Below the pieces are notes generated by a model. It was given only the letters and a program-made list of their open reading frames with translations, ran no database searches and was not told where the DNA came from. Below are positions 1-9,653 of a stretch of 64,000 bases of DNA, in pieces. The translations under genes and the position numbers were made by a program. Position 1 is the stretch's first letter, and each line of letters opens with the position of its first letter. This DNA is from Palsa-892 sp963751615 (GTDB lineage: Bacteria; Pseudomonadota; Alphaproteobacteria; Rhizobiales; Xanthobacteraceae), in NCBI GenBank assembly GCA_963751615.1, contig CAVVVG010000006.1:310001-374000 (forward strand), in the 5' to 3' direction.

Positions 1-1413
1 ACTTTCCGCAGCTACAAGTAGGGGTGCGGGATACGCGAAGAAGAGGATCACGAACAACCCGGTAAGCCCGAGCACGATGCGCAATTCGTTCGCCATAGGC
101 AGAAACGCACCCGCAGGTTCGTCCATGTACATAATCTTGACGATCCGGAGATAGTAGTAAGCGCCCACCACGCTCGATACGACGCCGATCACTGCTAGTG
201 CATAAAGCTTAGCTTCTATCGCGGCGAGAAACACGTAAAATTTTGCGAAAAATCCGGCGAGCGGCGGAATACCCGCAAGCGAAAACAACAATGCTGCAAG
301 GAAAAAAGCAACCATTGGCTGCGTTCGCGCGAGCCCCGACAGATCTTCAATCAATTCGACCGAACCACCTGCCCGTCGCATGGCCAGAATGCAAGCGAAG
401 GTGCCGAGCGACATGGCAACGTAAATTGCCATATAAATTAGCACGCCCTGAACTCCTGCGGGTGTGCCCGCCGACAATCCGACCAGAGCAAACCCCACAT
501 GACCGATCGAACTGTAAGCCATTAGCCGTTTAATATTGCGCTGACCGATAGCTGCAAATGCACCTAGCATCATTGACGCGATCGAAATGAAGATAACGAT
601 CTGCTGCCATTGTGGCACGACGGTGGGAAATGCATCAAGGGCAGTGCGTACGAACAGCGCCATCCCCGCCACCTTCGGCGCCGCCGCGAAAAACGCGGTC
701 ACCGGTGTCGGCGCGCCTTCATACACATCGGGTGTCCACATATGAAAGGGAACCGCTGATACCTTAAATGCGAGCCCAGCAAACAGAAAAACGAGCCCAA
801 AAATCAAACCTATCGAAGCAGAGTTCTGCGCCGACTTTGCAATCCCCGTGAAGGAAACGGTTCCGGTAAAGCCATAGATCAGCGACGCGCCGTAAAGCAA
901 CATACCAGACGAGAGTCCGCCCAGGACGAAATACTTCAGGCCTGCCTCCGTCGAACGCAGATTGTCGCGATCAATCGCCGCGATCACGTAAAGCGAAAGC
1001 GACATTAGTTCGACCCCTAAATAAAGCATCACAAGGTCGCGCGCCGATACCATGACCATCATGCCAGCAGCGGAAAGCAGCACTAGAATACCGAACTCAA
1101 AACGGCGAATATGGTTTTTTCGAAAAAAATCGATCGACATCAAGACAGACGCAGCCGAACCAATCAGCGCAAGCACCTTTAAAAAACGTGCGAAATTGTC
1201 GACCACAAAACTGCCGCCGAAAGCCTCGACACGTTCGCCTGGTTGCAACATGACCAAAAACGCGGCTACCAGCAAGACTGCAATAGAGAGGATTTCAATA
1301 ATACCTGTTGTTTTCTCGCCGCGAAGTGCGCCGAACAACAATAAGATGAGCGCACTCACGAGCACGAGAAGCTCGGGAAAAATCGAACCCACGTTCAGCG
1401 CGGAAAAGCTCAC
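1..1413 (-). CDS. nuoN: NADH-quinone oxidoreductase subunit N (3'-truncated by window edge)
   Basis: Antiporter-like membrane subunit of complex I, taking part in proton pumping in the inner membrane. The minus-strand frame stays open for 471 codons to the left edge, so only the last residues are missing (the family is about 480 aa). The start is a GTG at 1413 whose GTGA overlaps the TGA stop of nuoM by four bases, which indicates coupled translation. The product begins with a hydrophobic N-terminus and is made of repeated membrane helices. Last gene of the nuo operon. Family assignment rests on operon position and the helix pattern. Confidence 0.93.
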   Translation of the reverse strand, partial: MSFSALNVGSIFPELLVLVSALILLLFGALRGEKTTGIIEILSIAVLLVAAFLVMLQPGERVEAFGGSFVVDNFARFLKVLALIGSAASVLMSIDFFRKNHIRRFEFGILVLLSAAGMMVMVSARDLVMLYLGVELMSLSLYVIAAIDRDNLRSTEAGLKYFVLGGLSSGMLLYGASLIYGFTGTVSFTGIAKSAQNSASIGLIFGLVFLFAGLAFKVSAVPFHMWTPDVYEGAPTPVTAFFAAAPKVAGMALFVRTALDAFPTVVPQWQQIVIFISIASMMLGAFAAIGQRNIKRLMAYSSIGHVGFALVGLSAGTPAGVQGVLIYMAIYVAMSLGTFACILAMRRAGGSVELIEDLSGLARTQPMVAFFLAALLFSLAGIPPLAGFFAKFYVFLAAIEAKLYALAVIGVVSSVVGAYYYLRIVKIMYMDEPAGAFLPMANELRIVLGLTGLFVILFFAYPAPLLVAAES

Positions 1414-2930
1414 TGCACACCTATCGTCAACATAGCCGCTTTTTTCATAGGGCTGATTGCAGCCTGCGCATGATCGACTAAGGTCGCCACCGAACTCGCA
1501 CTCATATCAAGGATCGGGCCCGGCCACACACCGAAGAGGATTGTCAGGAAAACAAGCGGCGTAAAAATCATCAGTTCGCGCGGACTGAGATCCAGTATGC
1601 CTTGCATAGTTTTTTTCTCGAGCGTCCCAAAGATCACACGTCGATAGAGCCAGAGCGCGTACGCGGCCGATAGGATGACGCCAAATGTTGCAAGAAACGC
1701 AACCATCGGATTAGCCTTGAACGCTGCAAGCAGAGAGAGAAATTCTCCGACAAATCCGGACGTTCCGGGCAGCCCAACGTTCGCCAACGTGAACACCATG
1801 AAAGCAACCGCATAAAGCGGCATGCGGTTCACAAGCCCACCATAAGCATCGATGTCGCGCGTATGCATGCGGTCATATACGACCCCCACACAAAGGAAGA
1901 GCGCACCGGACACAATGCCGTGCGAGAACATCTGGAAAATACTCCCCTGCACTCCCTCGCGCGTGAAGGTGAATATTCCGAGTGTAACGAAGCCCATGTG
2001 AGCGACCGACGAATATGCGATCAGTTTCTTCATATCGTCCTGCATGAGCGCGACCAGCGACGTGTATACGATTGCCATAATCGACAATGCGAACATCATC
2101 GGCGCGAACGTCTCCGAGGCCAGCGGGAACATCGGCAAACTGAACCGAAGAAATCCATAGCCGCCCATTTTTAAAAGGATCGCGGCCAGGATTACCGAAC
2201 CCGCCGTCGGTGCCTCGACATGTGCGTCCGGGAGCCAAGTGTGAACCGGCCACATGGGCAGTTTGACCGCAAACGATGCGAGAAACGCGAAAAAGAGCCA
2301 TGGCTGCCAACTGCGCGGGAAATTATGCGTGAGTAGCGTCGCGATATCTGTGGTCCCAGCTTCGAGATACATTGCCATGATGGCAAGCAGCATGAGCACT
2401 GAACCGAGCAGCGTATATAAGAAGAATTTGAAGCTCGCATAAATGCGCCGCTTCCCGCCCCAAATACCGATGATGAGGAACATCGGGATCAAACCGCCTT
2501 CGAAGAAGACATAAAAGAGAATGAGATCAAGCGCCGCAAAGGTGCCGACCATAAGCGTTTCCAGCACAAGAAACGCAATCATGTATTCTTTAACGCGTGT
2601 CTCGATAGCCTGGAAACTCGCCAGGATCGCCAACGGCATGATGGCCGTTGTCAGCATCACAAACGGAAGCGAAATACCGTCAACGCCGAGGTTATAACGA
2701 ATCGTACCCCCGAGCCACGGATGGTTTTCGACGAACTGAAAATCCGGAATGCCGCGATCAAATCCCGTGACGAGCGAAATCGATACCAAGAAAGTTGCAA
2801 GCGTCGTCCAAAGCGCAACCCAGCGTGCATTCCGGCGAACGGCCGCATCGTCGCCACGAAGAGCGAAAATAAACGCGGCGCCGACGAGCGGAAGAAAAGT
2901 CGTAAGCGACAGAATCGGCCAAGTCGTCAT
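1410..2930 (-). CDS. nuoM: NADH-quinone oxidoreductase subunit M
   Basis: Antiporter-like proton-pumping subunit of complex I, 506 aa, polytopic inner-membrane protein. The MTTWPILSLTTFLP start is the normal family start; the longer open frame upstream lies inside nuoL and is not used. Motifs typical of Mrp/NuoL/M/N proteins are present, including WPVHTWLPDAHVEAPTAGSV with its conserved Lys/Glu/His region. The start ATG overlaps the nuoL stop by four bases (ATGA), and its own stop overlaps nuoN. Full length. Confidence 0.97.
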   Translation of the reverse strand: MTTWPILSLTTFLPLVGAAFIFALRGDDAAVRRNARWVALWTTLATFLVSISLVTGFDRGIPDFQFVENHPWLGGTIRYNLGVDGISLPFVMLTTAIMPLAILASFQAIETRVKEYMIAFLVLETLMVGTFAALDLILFYVFFEGGLIPMFLIIGIWGGKRRIYASFKFFLYTLLGSVLMLLAIMAMYLEAGTTDIATLLTHNFPRSWQPWLFFAFLASFAVKLPMWPVHTWLPDAHVEAPTAGSVILAAILLKMGGYGFLRFSLPMFPLASETFAPMMFALSIMAIVYTSLVALMQDDMKKLIAYSSVAHMGFVTLGIFTFTREGVQGSIFQMFSHGIVSGALFLCVGVVYDRMHTRDIDAYGGLVNRMPLYAVAFMVFTLANVGLPGTSGFVGEFLSLLAAFKANPMVAFLATFGVILSAAYALWLYRRVIFGTLEKKTMQGILDLSPRELMIFTPLVFLTILFGVWPGPILDMSASSVATLVDHAQAAISPMKKAAMLTIGVQ

Positions 2931-5011
2931 CCCGTGATACCCCTCACAAGAAACCAGGTGACGATTGCCGCGACGCCGATCAGCATGACGAAGGCGTAGT
3001 GGTACAAATAGCCGGTCTGCAATTTCACAACGCGGTTGGTGACGTCGATTACGCGCGCAGATACGCCGTCGGGTCCGAAACCGTCGATCAGCCAGCCATC
3101 TCCGCGTTTCCACAGGATGCGTCCGACCCATTTCGCTGGCCGCACGAAGAGGTAATCGTACATTTCGTCGAAATACCACTTGTTAAGCAAAAAGCGGTAC
3201 AGGATCGAGTTCTGCTCGGCGACCGCTTTCGGCAGCGACGGGTCGGCGATGTAAAACCACCACGATATGGCGAAGCCCAATGCCATCATCACGGTTGGAA
3301 GAAGTGCCACCCACGACGGAAGGTGGTGCATTTCCTCAAGAACTTTGTTACCGTTTGCAGAGAATAAGGAATCGCGGAAAAACTGCTCGACCTCATGGAC
3401 CTGTGTAAACACGCCCTTAAAAGCGAACCCGAGCAGCAGTGAGCCAACTGCAAGGAACCCGAGCGGTACCAGCATCGTGAGCGGCGACTCGTGCGCGTGA
3501 TCATAAGTGTGGTGATCGGCGCGCGTCTCACCATGGAATGTCATAAAAATCAATCGCCAACTATAAAACGATGTAAGTCCCGCCGCGATGACCGTGAGCC
3601 AGAATGCATATTCCGCAACGAGACCATGCGCTGCACCCGCTGCTTCGATGATCGCATCCTTCGAAAAATATCCAGCCGTAAGGGGAAAGCCCGTGAGTGC
3701 GAGTGTGCCAATTACCATCATCCAATAGGTGAAAGGGATTTTGTTGCGCAGTCCGCCCATTTTTCGCATATCCTGTTCGTGATGCATCGCATGGATGACC
3801 GAACCTGACCCTAGGAAGAGCAGCGCCTTAAACGCTGCGTGCGTGAAAAGATGAAACATGCCGACCGAATAAGCGCCGACGCCCATCGCGACAAACATGT
3901 AGCCGAGCTGAGAACACGTCGAGTAAGCAATTACGCGCTTGATGTCGTTTTGCACGAGTCCAACAGTTGCCGCAAAAAATGCGGTAGTCGCGCCAATAAA
4001 CGTCACGAAAGTGAGTGCGGTTGGAGAAAGCTCAAACAGCGGCGACAGACGCGCCACCATGAAAACTCCGGCGGTCACCATCGTCGCCGCGTGAATGAGC
4101 GCCGAAACCGGTGTCGGCCCCTCCATCGCATCGGGCAACCACGTATGCAGCAGAAACTGCGCCGATTTGCCCATTGCCCCCATGAAGAGCAGCAAACAAA
4201 TAACGGTCATCGCATTGTAATCATAACCGAAAAGATGAATTGTTTTGCCGACCAGCGATTTGGCTGAAGCAAACACCGTTTCGAACCCGACTGCCCCGGT
4301 AAGCGCAAAAATTGCAAAAATTCCCAATGCAAATCCGAAATCGCCAACACGATTGACAATAAAGGCCTTGATCGCCGCCGCATTTGCCTCGGGTTTTTTG
4401 AACCAGAATCCGATCAGCAGGTAACTCGCGAGGCCAACCCCTTCCCAGCCGAAATATAGCTGAACCAGATTGTCAGCTGTTACCAACACAAGCATCGCGA
4501 AAGTAAAGAACGACAAATACGCGAAGAACCGAGGGCTATTCGGATCTTCGTTCATGTAACCAATTGAGTAGAGATGCACGAGCGCCGATACGCTGTTCAC
4601 CACGACCAGCATTACAACCGTCATCGTATCTACGCGCAGCGACCAATCGACTTTCAGGTCACCAGCCGAAATCCAAGTAAAAAGCTGAACGCGCGTATCG
4701 TGGCCAAAATAGCCAACATCGACGAAAGCAACCCACGAAAGCGCCGCAGCGATACAGAGCAAACCCGTCGTAACGATTTCTGCCGGACGCGAAGCCCATG
4801 CCTTGGGCTCAGGGGAGTCATTGTGAGGCGATTTATGTGGCACACTGGTGCCGCTGCCAGCAGGAGCATGATGATACCCATCCTGGTCAGCGTGATGATC
4901 GTCGGAGACGTCAGGATATGCCCCCGGATGCCGGGCATGCGCGCCCAGTATCGCAATCGCGGCTGCGATCACGAAACCGAGGAGCGGCAGAAATACGATC
5001 GAAGGATACAT
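2927..5011 (-). CDS. nuoL: NADH-quinone oxidoreductase subunit L
   Basis: Distal antiporter-like subunit of complex I carrying the long lateral helix, 694 aa. The QFLLHTWLPDAMEGPTPVSA motif and the C-terminal membrane anchor are visible. Between the first and second membrane helix (about residues 25-70) lies a hydrophilic loop very rich in His and Asp (DDHHADQDGYHH and similar), longer than in E. coli NuoL. It starts 6 bp after nuoK and overlaps nuoM by four bases. Confidence 0.97.
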   Translation of the reverse strand: MYPSIVFLPLLGFVIAAAIAILGAHARHPGAYPDVSDDHHADQDGYHHAPAGSGTSVPHKSPHNDSPEPKAWASRPAEIVTTGLLCIAAALSWVAFVDVGYFGHDTRVQLFTWISAGDLKVDWSLRVDTMTVVMLVVVNSVSALVHLYSIGYMNEDPNSPRFFAYLSFFTFAMLVLVTADNLVQLYFGWEGVGLASYLLIGFWFKKPEANAAAIKAFIVNRVGDFGFALGIFAIFALTGAVGFETVFASAKSLVGKTIHLFGYDYNAMTVICLLLFMGAMGKSAQFLLHTWLPDAMEGPTPVSALIHAATMVTAGVFMVARLSPLFELSPTALTFVTFIGATTAFFAATVGLVQNDIKRVIAYSTCSQLGYMFVAMGVGAYSVGMFHLFTHAAFKALLFLGSGSVIHAMHHEQDMRKMGGLRNKIPFTYWMMVIGTLALTGFPLTAGYFSKDAIIEAAGAAHGLVAEYAFWLTVIAAGLTSFYSWRLIFMTFHGETRADHHTYDHAHESPLTMLVPLGFLAVGSLLLGFAFKGVFTQVHEVEQFFRDSLFSANGNKVLEEMHHLPSWVALLPTVMMALGFAISWWFYIADPSLPKAVAEQNSILYRFLLNKWYFDEMYDYLFVRPAKWVGRILWKRGDGWLIDGFGPDGVSARVIDVTNRVVKLQTGYLYHYAFVMLIGVAAIVTWFLVRGITG

Positions 5012-5017
5012 GCCCGC

Positions 5018-5326
5018 TCAGCCTTTCATCGCGTTAATATCTTCAACCGCGATCGAACCACGATTGCGATAGAACACGACGAGAATCGCCAATCCGATCG
5101 CGGCTTCGGCGGCAGCAACCGTGAGTACCAAAAGCGCGAAAATCTGGCCAACGATGTCGTTCAGGAAAGCGGAAAACGAAACAAGATTGATATTCACCGC
5201 TAGCAAAATCAGTTCGATGGACATCAAGATGATGATTACATTCTTTCGGTTTAGAAAGATGCCGAGGATTCCAAAAGTGAAAAGAATCGCCCCAACGATG
5301 AGATAATGCGAAAGACCAATCGCCAT
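5018..5326 (-). CDS. nuoK: NADH-quinone oxidoreductase subunit K
   Basis: Small membrane subunit of complex I, 102 aa with three predicted helices. The helix-borne acidic residues of the E-channel are kept (MSIELILLAVN and AAEAAIGLAIL segments). It begins 1 bp after the nuoJ stop and ends 6 bp before nuoL, so it is translated as part of the operon. Standard length for the family. Confidence 0.97.
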   Translation of the reverse strand: MAIGLSHYLIVGAILFTFGILGIFLNRKNVIIILMSIELILLAVNINLVSFSAFLNDIVGQIFALLVLTVAAAEAAIGLAILVVFYRNRGSIAVEDINAMKG

Positions 5327-5327
5327 C

Positions 5328-5942
5328 TCAGATCCCCTGCCCCGGCTGAACCTTGCGTACTTCCATGGCGCTCGTCTTTGAGCGGGCGTTCTGCGCGAAA
5401 ATATTCTGGCGTTTGACGTTTACCTTGTGCTGCAATGTCAGCACGATCGCGCCGATCATCGCGACCAGAAGCACGATTCCTGCGAGCTCGAAGTAATGCA
5501 CATAATCCGTGTAGAGCACGCGGCCGAGCGCCTGCGTGTTCGTGACTTGTGTCGCCGATGGGATTGGCGCGCGGATCGCGTTTGAAACTCCCGGTCCTAT
5601 CACCCATGCGCCCACTACGAGCAGCAATTCAACCAGAAACACGAGCCCGACAAGGACACCGACCGGTAGATATTGCAAAAAGCCCTGGCGCAACTCAGTA
5701 AAATCGACGTCAAGCATCATAACCACAAACAAAAACAGGACAGCCACAGCACCGACATAAACGATGATCAAAATCATCGCGAGGAATTCGGCACCGATCA
5801 GCACGAATAGCCCGGCAGCGTTTACAAATGTCAGAATGAGAAATAGCACCGAGTGCACAGGGTTCTTCGACGCAATGACCATAAAGGCGGATGCAATCGC
5901 AGCCGCCGCGTAGATGTAAAAAAACAGTCCGGAAAGGTTCAT
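5328..5942 (-). CDS. nuoJ: NADH-quinone oxidoreductase subunit J
   Basis: Membrane subunit of complex I, 204 aa, five helices. The start MNLSGLFFYIYAAAA is preceded by GAGGAAAAT, a good ribosome-binding site, and lies 7 bp after nuoI. Longer in-frame starts fall inside nuoI and are rejected. The conserved YVGAVAVLFLFVVMMLDV segment, with its pi-bulge helix, is intact. Confidence 0.96.
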   Translation of the reverse strand: MNLSGLFFYIYAAAAIASAFMVIASKNPVHSVLFLILTFVNAAGLFVLIGAEFLAMILIIVYVGAVAVLFLFVVMMLDVDFTELRQGFLQYLPVGVLVGLVFLVELLLVVGAWVIGPGVSNAIRAPIPSATQVTNTQALGRVLYTDYVHYFELAGIVLLVAMIGAIVLTLQHKVNVKRQNIFAQNARSKTSAMEVRKVQPGQGI

Positions 5943-5949
5943 ATTTTCC

Positions 5950-6438
5950 TCACCGATACGGCGCATCAAGCGCAAGGCTTTTTGCGATCTGGCGCTCCCA
6001 GCGGTCACCATTTGCGAGCAACCGAGCCTTGTCATAGTAAAGTTCTTCGCGCGTCTCGGTCGCGAATTCGAAATTTGGCCCCTCGACGATCGCGTCAACA
6101 GGACAGGCTTCCTGACAGAAACCGCAATAGATACATTTCACCATGTCGATGTCGTAGCGTGTTGTACGTCGGGTGCCATCATTTCGGCGTGGACCGGCCT
6201 CAATCGTGATCGCCTGCGCCGGACAAATTGCCTCGCATAGCTTGCAAGCGATACAGCGCTCCTCGCCGTTCGGGTACCGGCGAAGTGCGTGCTCTCCCCG
6301 AAATCGCGGCGAAACCATCCCTTTTTCGAAAGGGTAATTCAGCGTCGATTTCGCGCTAAAGAAATACCGCATAGCGAGAAAAAATCCCGAAATGAATTCG
6401 AGAAGAAGAAGACTGCGCGCGCTGAAATCAAGTTTCAT
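5950..6438 (-). CDS. nuoI: NADH-quinone oxidoreductase subunit I (2x [4Fe-4S])
   Basis: Electron-transfer subunit of the complex I connecting arm, 162 aa, carrying clusters N6a and N6b. Both ferredoxin motifs are complete: CIACKLCEAICPAQ and CIYCGFCQEACPVDA. The start at MKLDFSARSLLLLEF matches the alphaproteobacterial form; 18 further in-frame codons upstream overlap nuoH and are unlikely to be used. Sits 7 bp from each neighbour. Confidence 0.97.
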   Translation of the reverse strand: MKLDFSARSLLLLEFISGFFLAMRYFFSAKSTLNYPFEKGMVSPRFRGEHALRRYPNGEERCIACKLCEAICPAQAITIEAGPRRNDGTRRTTRYDIDMVKCIYCGFCQEACPVDAIVEGPNFEFATETREELYYDKARLLANGDRWERQIAKSLALDAPYR

Positions 6439-6445
6439 GACATCC

Positions 6446-7477
6446 TCATTTCGGCGCAAGATCAGCGAAATGGAGCACGCCCGCAACGACAACGACCATG
6501 ATCAGTGAAATTGGCAGAAATACTTTCCAACCCAGTCGCATCAGCTGGTCATAGCGGTACCGCGGGACTATGGCCTTTGCCATGGCAAACAGAAAAAACA
6601 TGAAGCAAAGCTTCAATACGAACCACACGACACCAGGAACCCATGTGAAGGGAGCGACTGGAAATGGCGGCAGCCAACCGCCAAGAAACAAAATCGTGCC
6701 CATCGCGCACATGGTCATTATCGCCACGTATTCGCCAAGCATGAACAAGAGATAGGGCGTTGATGAATATTCCACCATGAATCCGGCGACGAGTTCGGAT
6801 TCTGCCTCGACAAGATCGAAGGGCGGACGATTGGTTTCCGCAAGCGCGGAGACAAAGAAAATCACGAACAACGGCAACAACGGCAGCCAATACCACTGGA
6901 ACATGCCGAACGAGCCATTTTGGGCGTCCACGATTTTCGTCAGATTGAGCGAACCCGCGCAAAGTAGAACGCTGATGATCACGAAACCGATGGAAACCTC
7001 ATATGACACCATCTGCGCCGCGGAACGAAGCGCAGCGAGAAATGGATATTTCGAATTCGATGCCCATCCCGCCATGATCACCCCGTAGACTGTCAAAGAG
7101 GAAATGGCGAGAATATAAAGAATGCCGACGTTGATGTCGGCTATCGACCAGCCTTGATTAAGCGGAATGACCGCCCAAGCGGCAAGCGCAAGCACGCAGC
7201 TCACCAGCGGCGCAAGCAGGAAAACGCCTTTGTTCGCGCCGGACGGAATAATCGGCTCCTTCAGCACGAATTTCGTGAGATCGGCAAAAGATTGCAGCAG
7301 CCCCCATGGCCCTACCACGTTCGGTCCTCGCCGCATCTGGACGGCAGCCCATATTTTTCGGTCGGCGAGCAGAATAAAGGCAATGAAGACTAGCAACGCG
7401 ACGAGCATAAGCACGCTTTGCGTGACAATCACGCCAATCGGCCAGATATAACTAATCCAAATTTGTCCGAAGTTCAT
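6446..7477 (-). CDS. nuoH: NADH-quinone oxidoreductase subunit H
   Basis: Membrane subunit of complex I that forms part of the quinone-binding cavity, 343 aa, with eight or more helices. The conserved RRGPNVVGPWGLLQ and AETNRPPFDLVEAESELVAG segments, which line the quinone tunnel and contact NuoB/NuoD, are intact. Starts 3 bp after nuoG. Normal family length. Confidence 0.97.
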   Translation of the reverse strand: MNFGQIWISYIWPIGVIVTQSVLMLVALLVFIAFILLADRKIWAAVQMRRGPNVVGPWGLLQSFADLTKFVLKEPIIPSGANKGVFLLAPLVSCVLALAAWAVIPLNQGWSIADINVGILYILAISSLTVYGVIMAGWASNSKYPFLAALRSAAQMVSYEVSIGFVIISVLLCAGSLNLTKIVDAQNGSFGMFQWYWLPLLPLFVIFFVSALAETNRPPFDLVEAESELVAGFMVEYSSTPYLLFMLGEYVAIMTMCAMGTILFLGGWLPPFPVAPFTWVPGVVWFVLKLCFMFFLFAMAKAIVPRYRYDQLMRLGWKVFLPISLIMVVVVAGVLHFADLAPK

Positions 7478-7480
7478 AAA

Positions 7481-9541
7481 CTACTCCGCCGCTTGTCGCG
7501 GCCGACCTGCCGCAAACGCCGAGCATTCAGCCATGACGGCCGAAGCGCGGGCAATGGGATTGGTCAAATAAAAATCAGTCACCGGCGACGCGAACACTTT
7601 CTTGTCTGTTTTGCCACCGAGCTTCGCAACATTTTTGATCGCAGCCGGATCCGCGCGTTCGATCTGACCAAGTTTGCCAAGATGCGGGTGCACGGCGATC
7701 ATCGCACGGCGCAATTCGGAGAGTGAATCGAAGGAAAGTTTCTGCCCGACATGATCGGATAGCGCGCGCAGAATCGCCCAATCCTCGCGCGCATCGCCCG
7801 GCGGAAACGCAGCGCGGCTCGCGAGTTGCGGACGCCCTTCAGTATTGACGTAGGTGCCAGACTTCTCGGTGTAAGTGGCACCCGGTAGGATAACATCGGC
7901 TCGCTGGGCTCCGCGATCACCATGCGTTCCGATATAAACAACAAAGGCACCCTTCTCGATTTCGATCTCATCGGCACCCAACAGAAACAGAATTCGGAGT
8001 GCATCTTTTTTTGCCATCTCCGCTGCTTCCAAGCCGCCCTCTCCGGGGATGGCACCCACATCGAGTGCGCCCACACGCGACGCCGCCGTGTGCAACACGG
8101 AGAAGCCGTTCCATCTGTCTGCAATGCCCCCGACCGCAAGCACCAACTCAGCGAACATCGAGTAGATGCCCTTGCCGTCCACACGCGCAAGCGCACCCTG
8201 CCCAATCAGCCAGATTTGCTTCTTCAGTTTGGCCCGTTCGTGTTTGACGAACGTCGCAAGCGTTTCGGGTCCGGCCCCCAGATACGTGTAATCATAGGTA
8301 AGATCGGCTTTTTCACCGATAACGCCGATCTTCAATTCGCCCGTACGCCAACGCTTACGAATACGCGCATTCAGGATCGGAGCCTCTTTGCGCGGATTGG
8401 AGCCGATGATCATTAGACCGTCGGCCTCGTCGATACCGGCAATAGTCGCATTGAAAAGATAACTCGCGCGCCCTAGCGAAGGATCAAACGGGGCACCGTC
8501 CTGCCGGCAATCGATATTCGGAGAGCCCAGTCGGGCGATTAAACTTTTCAACGCATAGACTTCTTCAACCGATGCAAGATCGCCGACGATCGCACCGATT
8601 TGTTTCGCTTCCGTCGTTAGCACTTGCTTGGCAATCACCGCAAAGGCCTCACTCCAGCTCGCAGAGCGAAGTCTTCCACGTTCCCGAATATAGGGCTGGT
8701 CAAGCCGTTGCGTTCGCAAGCCGTCGACAATGTGTCGGGTCTTGTCGGAAATCCATTCCTCATTGATGTCTTCGTTCAACCGCGGAAGAACGCGCAGCAC
8801 TTCGCGTCCACGCGAGTCGACGCGAATATTGGAACCGACAGCATCCATGACGTCGATCAACTCGGTCTTGATCAATTCCCATGGCCGTGACTGAAATGCA
8901 TAAGGTTTTGCCGTCAGTGCCCCCACAGGACAAAGGTCGACTATATTTCCCTGCAGCTCAGATTTCATCGCGTGTTCGAGATAAGTGGTAATTTCCATAT
9001 CCTCGCCGCGTCCGATCGCACCGAGTTCAGGCACGCCCGCCACTTCCGTTGAGAACCGAATGCAACGCGTGCAGTGAATGCAACGCGTCATGATGGTCTT
9101 CACGAGTGGGCCTATAAATTTGTCTTCGACCGCGCGCTTGTTTTCCCGATAGCGCGAGCTGTCGACGCCGTAGGCCATCGCCTGATCCTGAAGATCGCAC
9201 TCGCCGCCCTGATCGCAGATCGGGCAATCGAGCGGATGGTTGATGAGAAGGAATTCCATTACGCCTTCGCGCGCCTTTTTCACCATAGGCGTCTTGGTGT
9301 TCACGACCGGCGGTTCGCCATTCGGCCCAGGGCGGCAATCGCGCACGCCCCACGCACACGATGCGAGAGGCTTCGGCGAACCCTTCACCTCAACCAGACA
9401 CATTCGGCAATTACCGGCGATTGACAGACGCTCGTGAAAACAAAAGCGCGGTATCTCGGCGCCCGCCACCTCGCAGGCCTGTAACAGTGTGTATTCGGCT
9501 GGGACGTCGACTTCTTTTCCATCGACGATGAGCTTCGTCAT
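7481..9541 (-). CDS. nuoG: NADH-quinone oxidoreductase subunit G
   Basis: Large iron-sulfur subunit of the peripheral arm, 686 aa. From the N-terminus: a [2Fe-2S] ferredoxin domain (CFHERLSIAGNCRMC), the His-Cys3 cluster region (HPLDCPICDQGGECDLQ), the [4Fe-4S] site (CIHCTRCIRF), then a molybdopterin-oxidoreductase-like domain without a cofactor. The length is typical of alphaproteobacteria. A 112-bp spacer separates it from nuoF, the longest non-coding gap within the operon. Confidence 0.97.
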   Translation of the reverse strand: MTKLIVDGKEVDVPAEYTLLQACEVAGAEIPRFCFHERLSIAGNCRMCLVEVKGSPKPLASCAWGVRDCRPGPNGEPPVVNTKTPMVKKAREGVMEFLLINHPLDCPICDQGGECDLQDQAMAYGVDSSRYRENKRAVEDKFIGPLVKTIMTRCIHCTRCIRFSTEVAGVPELGAIGRGEDMEITTYLEHAMKSELQGNIVDLCPVGALTAKPYAFQSRPWELIKTELIDVMDAVGSNIRVDSRGREVLRVLPRLNEDINEEWISDKTRHIVDGLRTQRLDQPYIRERGRLRSASWSEAFAVIAKQVLTTEAKQIGAIVGDLASVEEVYALKSLIARLGSPNIDCRQDGAPFDPSLGRASYLFNATIAGIDEADGLMIIGSNPRKEAPILNARIRKRWRTGELKIGVIGEKADLTYDYTYLGAGPETLATFVKHERAKLKKQIWLIGQGALARVDGKGIYSMFAELVLAVGGIADRWNGFSVLHTAASRVGALDVGAIPGEGGLEAAEMAKKDALRILFLLGADEIEIEKGAFVVYIGTHGDRGAQRADVILPGATYTEKSGTYVNTEGRPQLASRAAFPPGDAREDWAILRALSDHVGQKLSFDSLSELRRAMIAVHPHLGKLGQIERADPAAIKNVAKLGGKTDKKVFASPVTDFYLTNPIARASAVMAECSAFAAGRPRQAAE

Positions 9542-9653
9542 TTCGTTACGACTTTCTCGACTTGCATTTGGGGTTTGCGATCTTATTGCAATTCATAAGC
9601 GACCAAGGCACCTCCCCATATTTGCCACCAATGGACCTTTGTTCCGGCATTTG

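Noticed and set aside
9542..9653. Possible small gene in the nuoF-nuoG gap
   Set aside because: No frame longer than about 20 codons with a ribosome-binding site; unlike the nuoC-nuoD gap there is no start/stop coupling.
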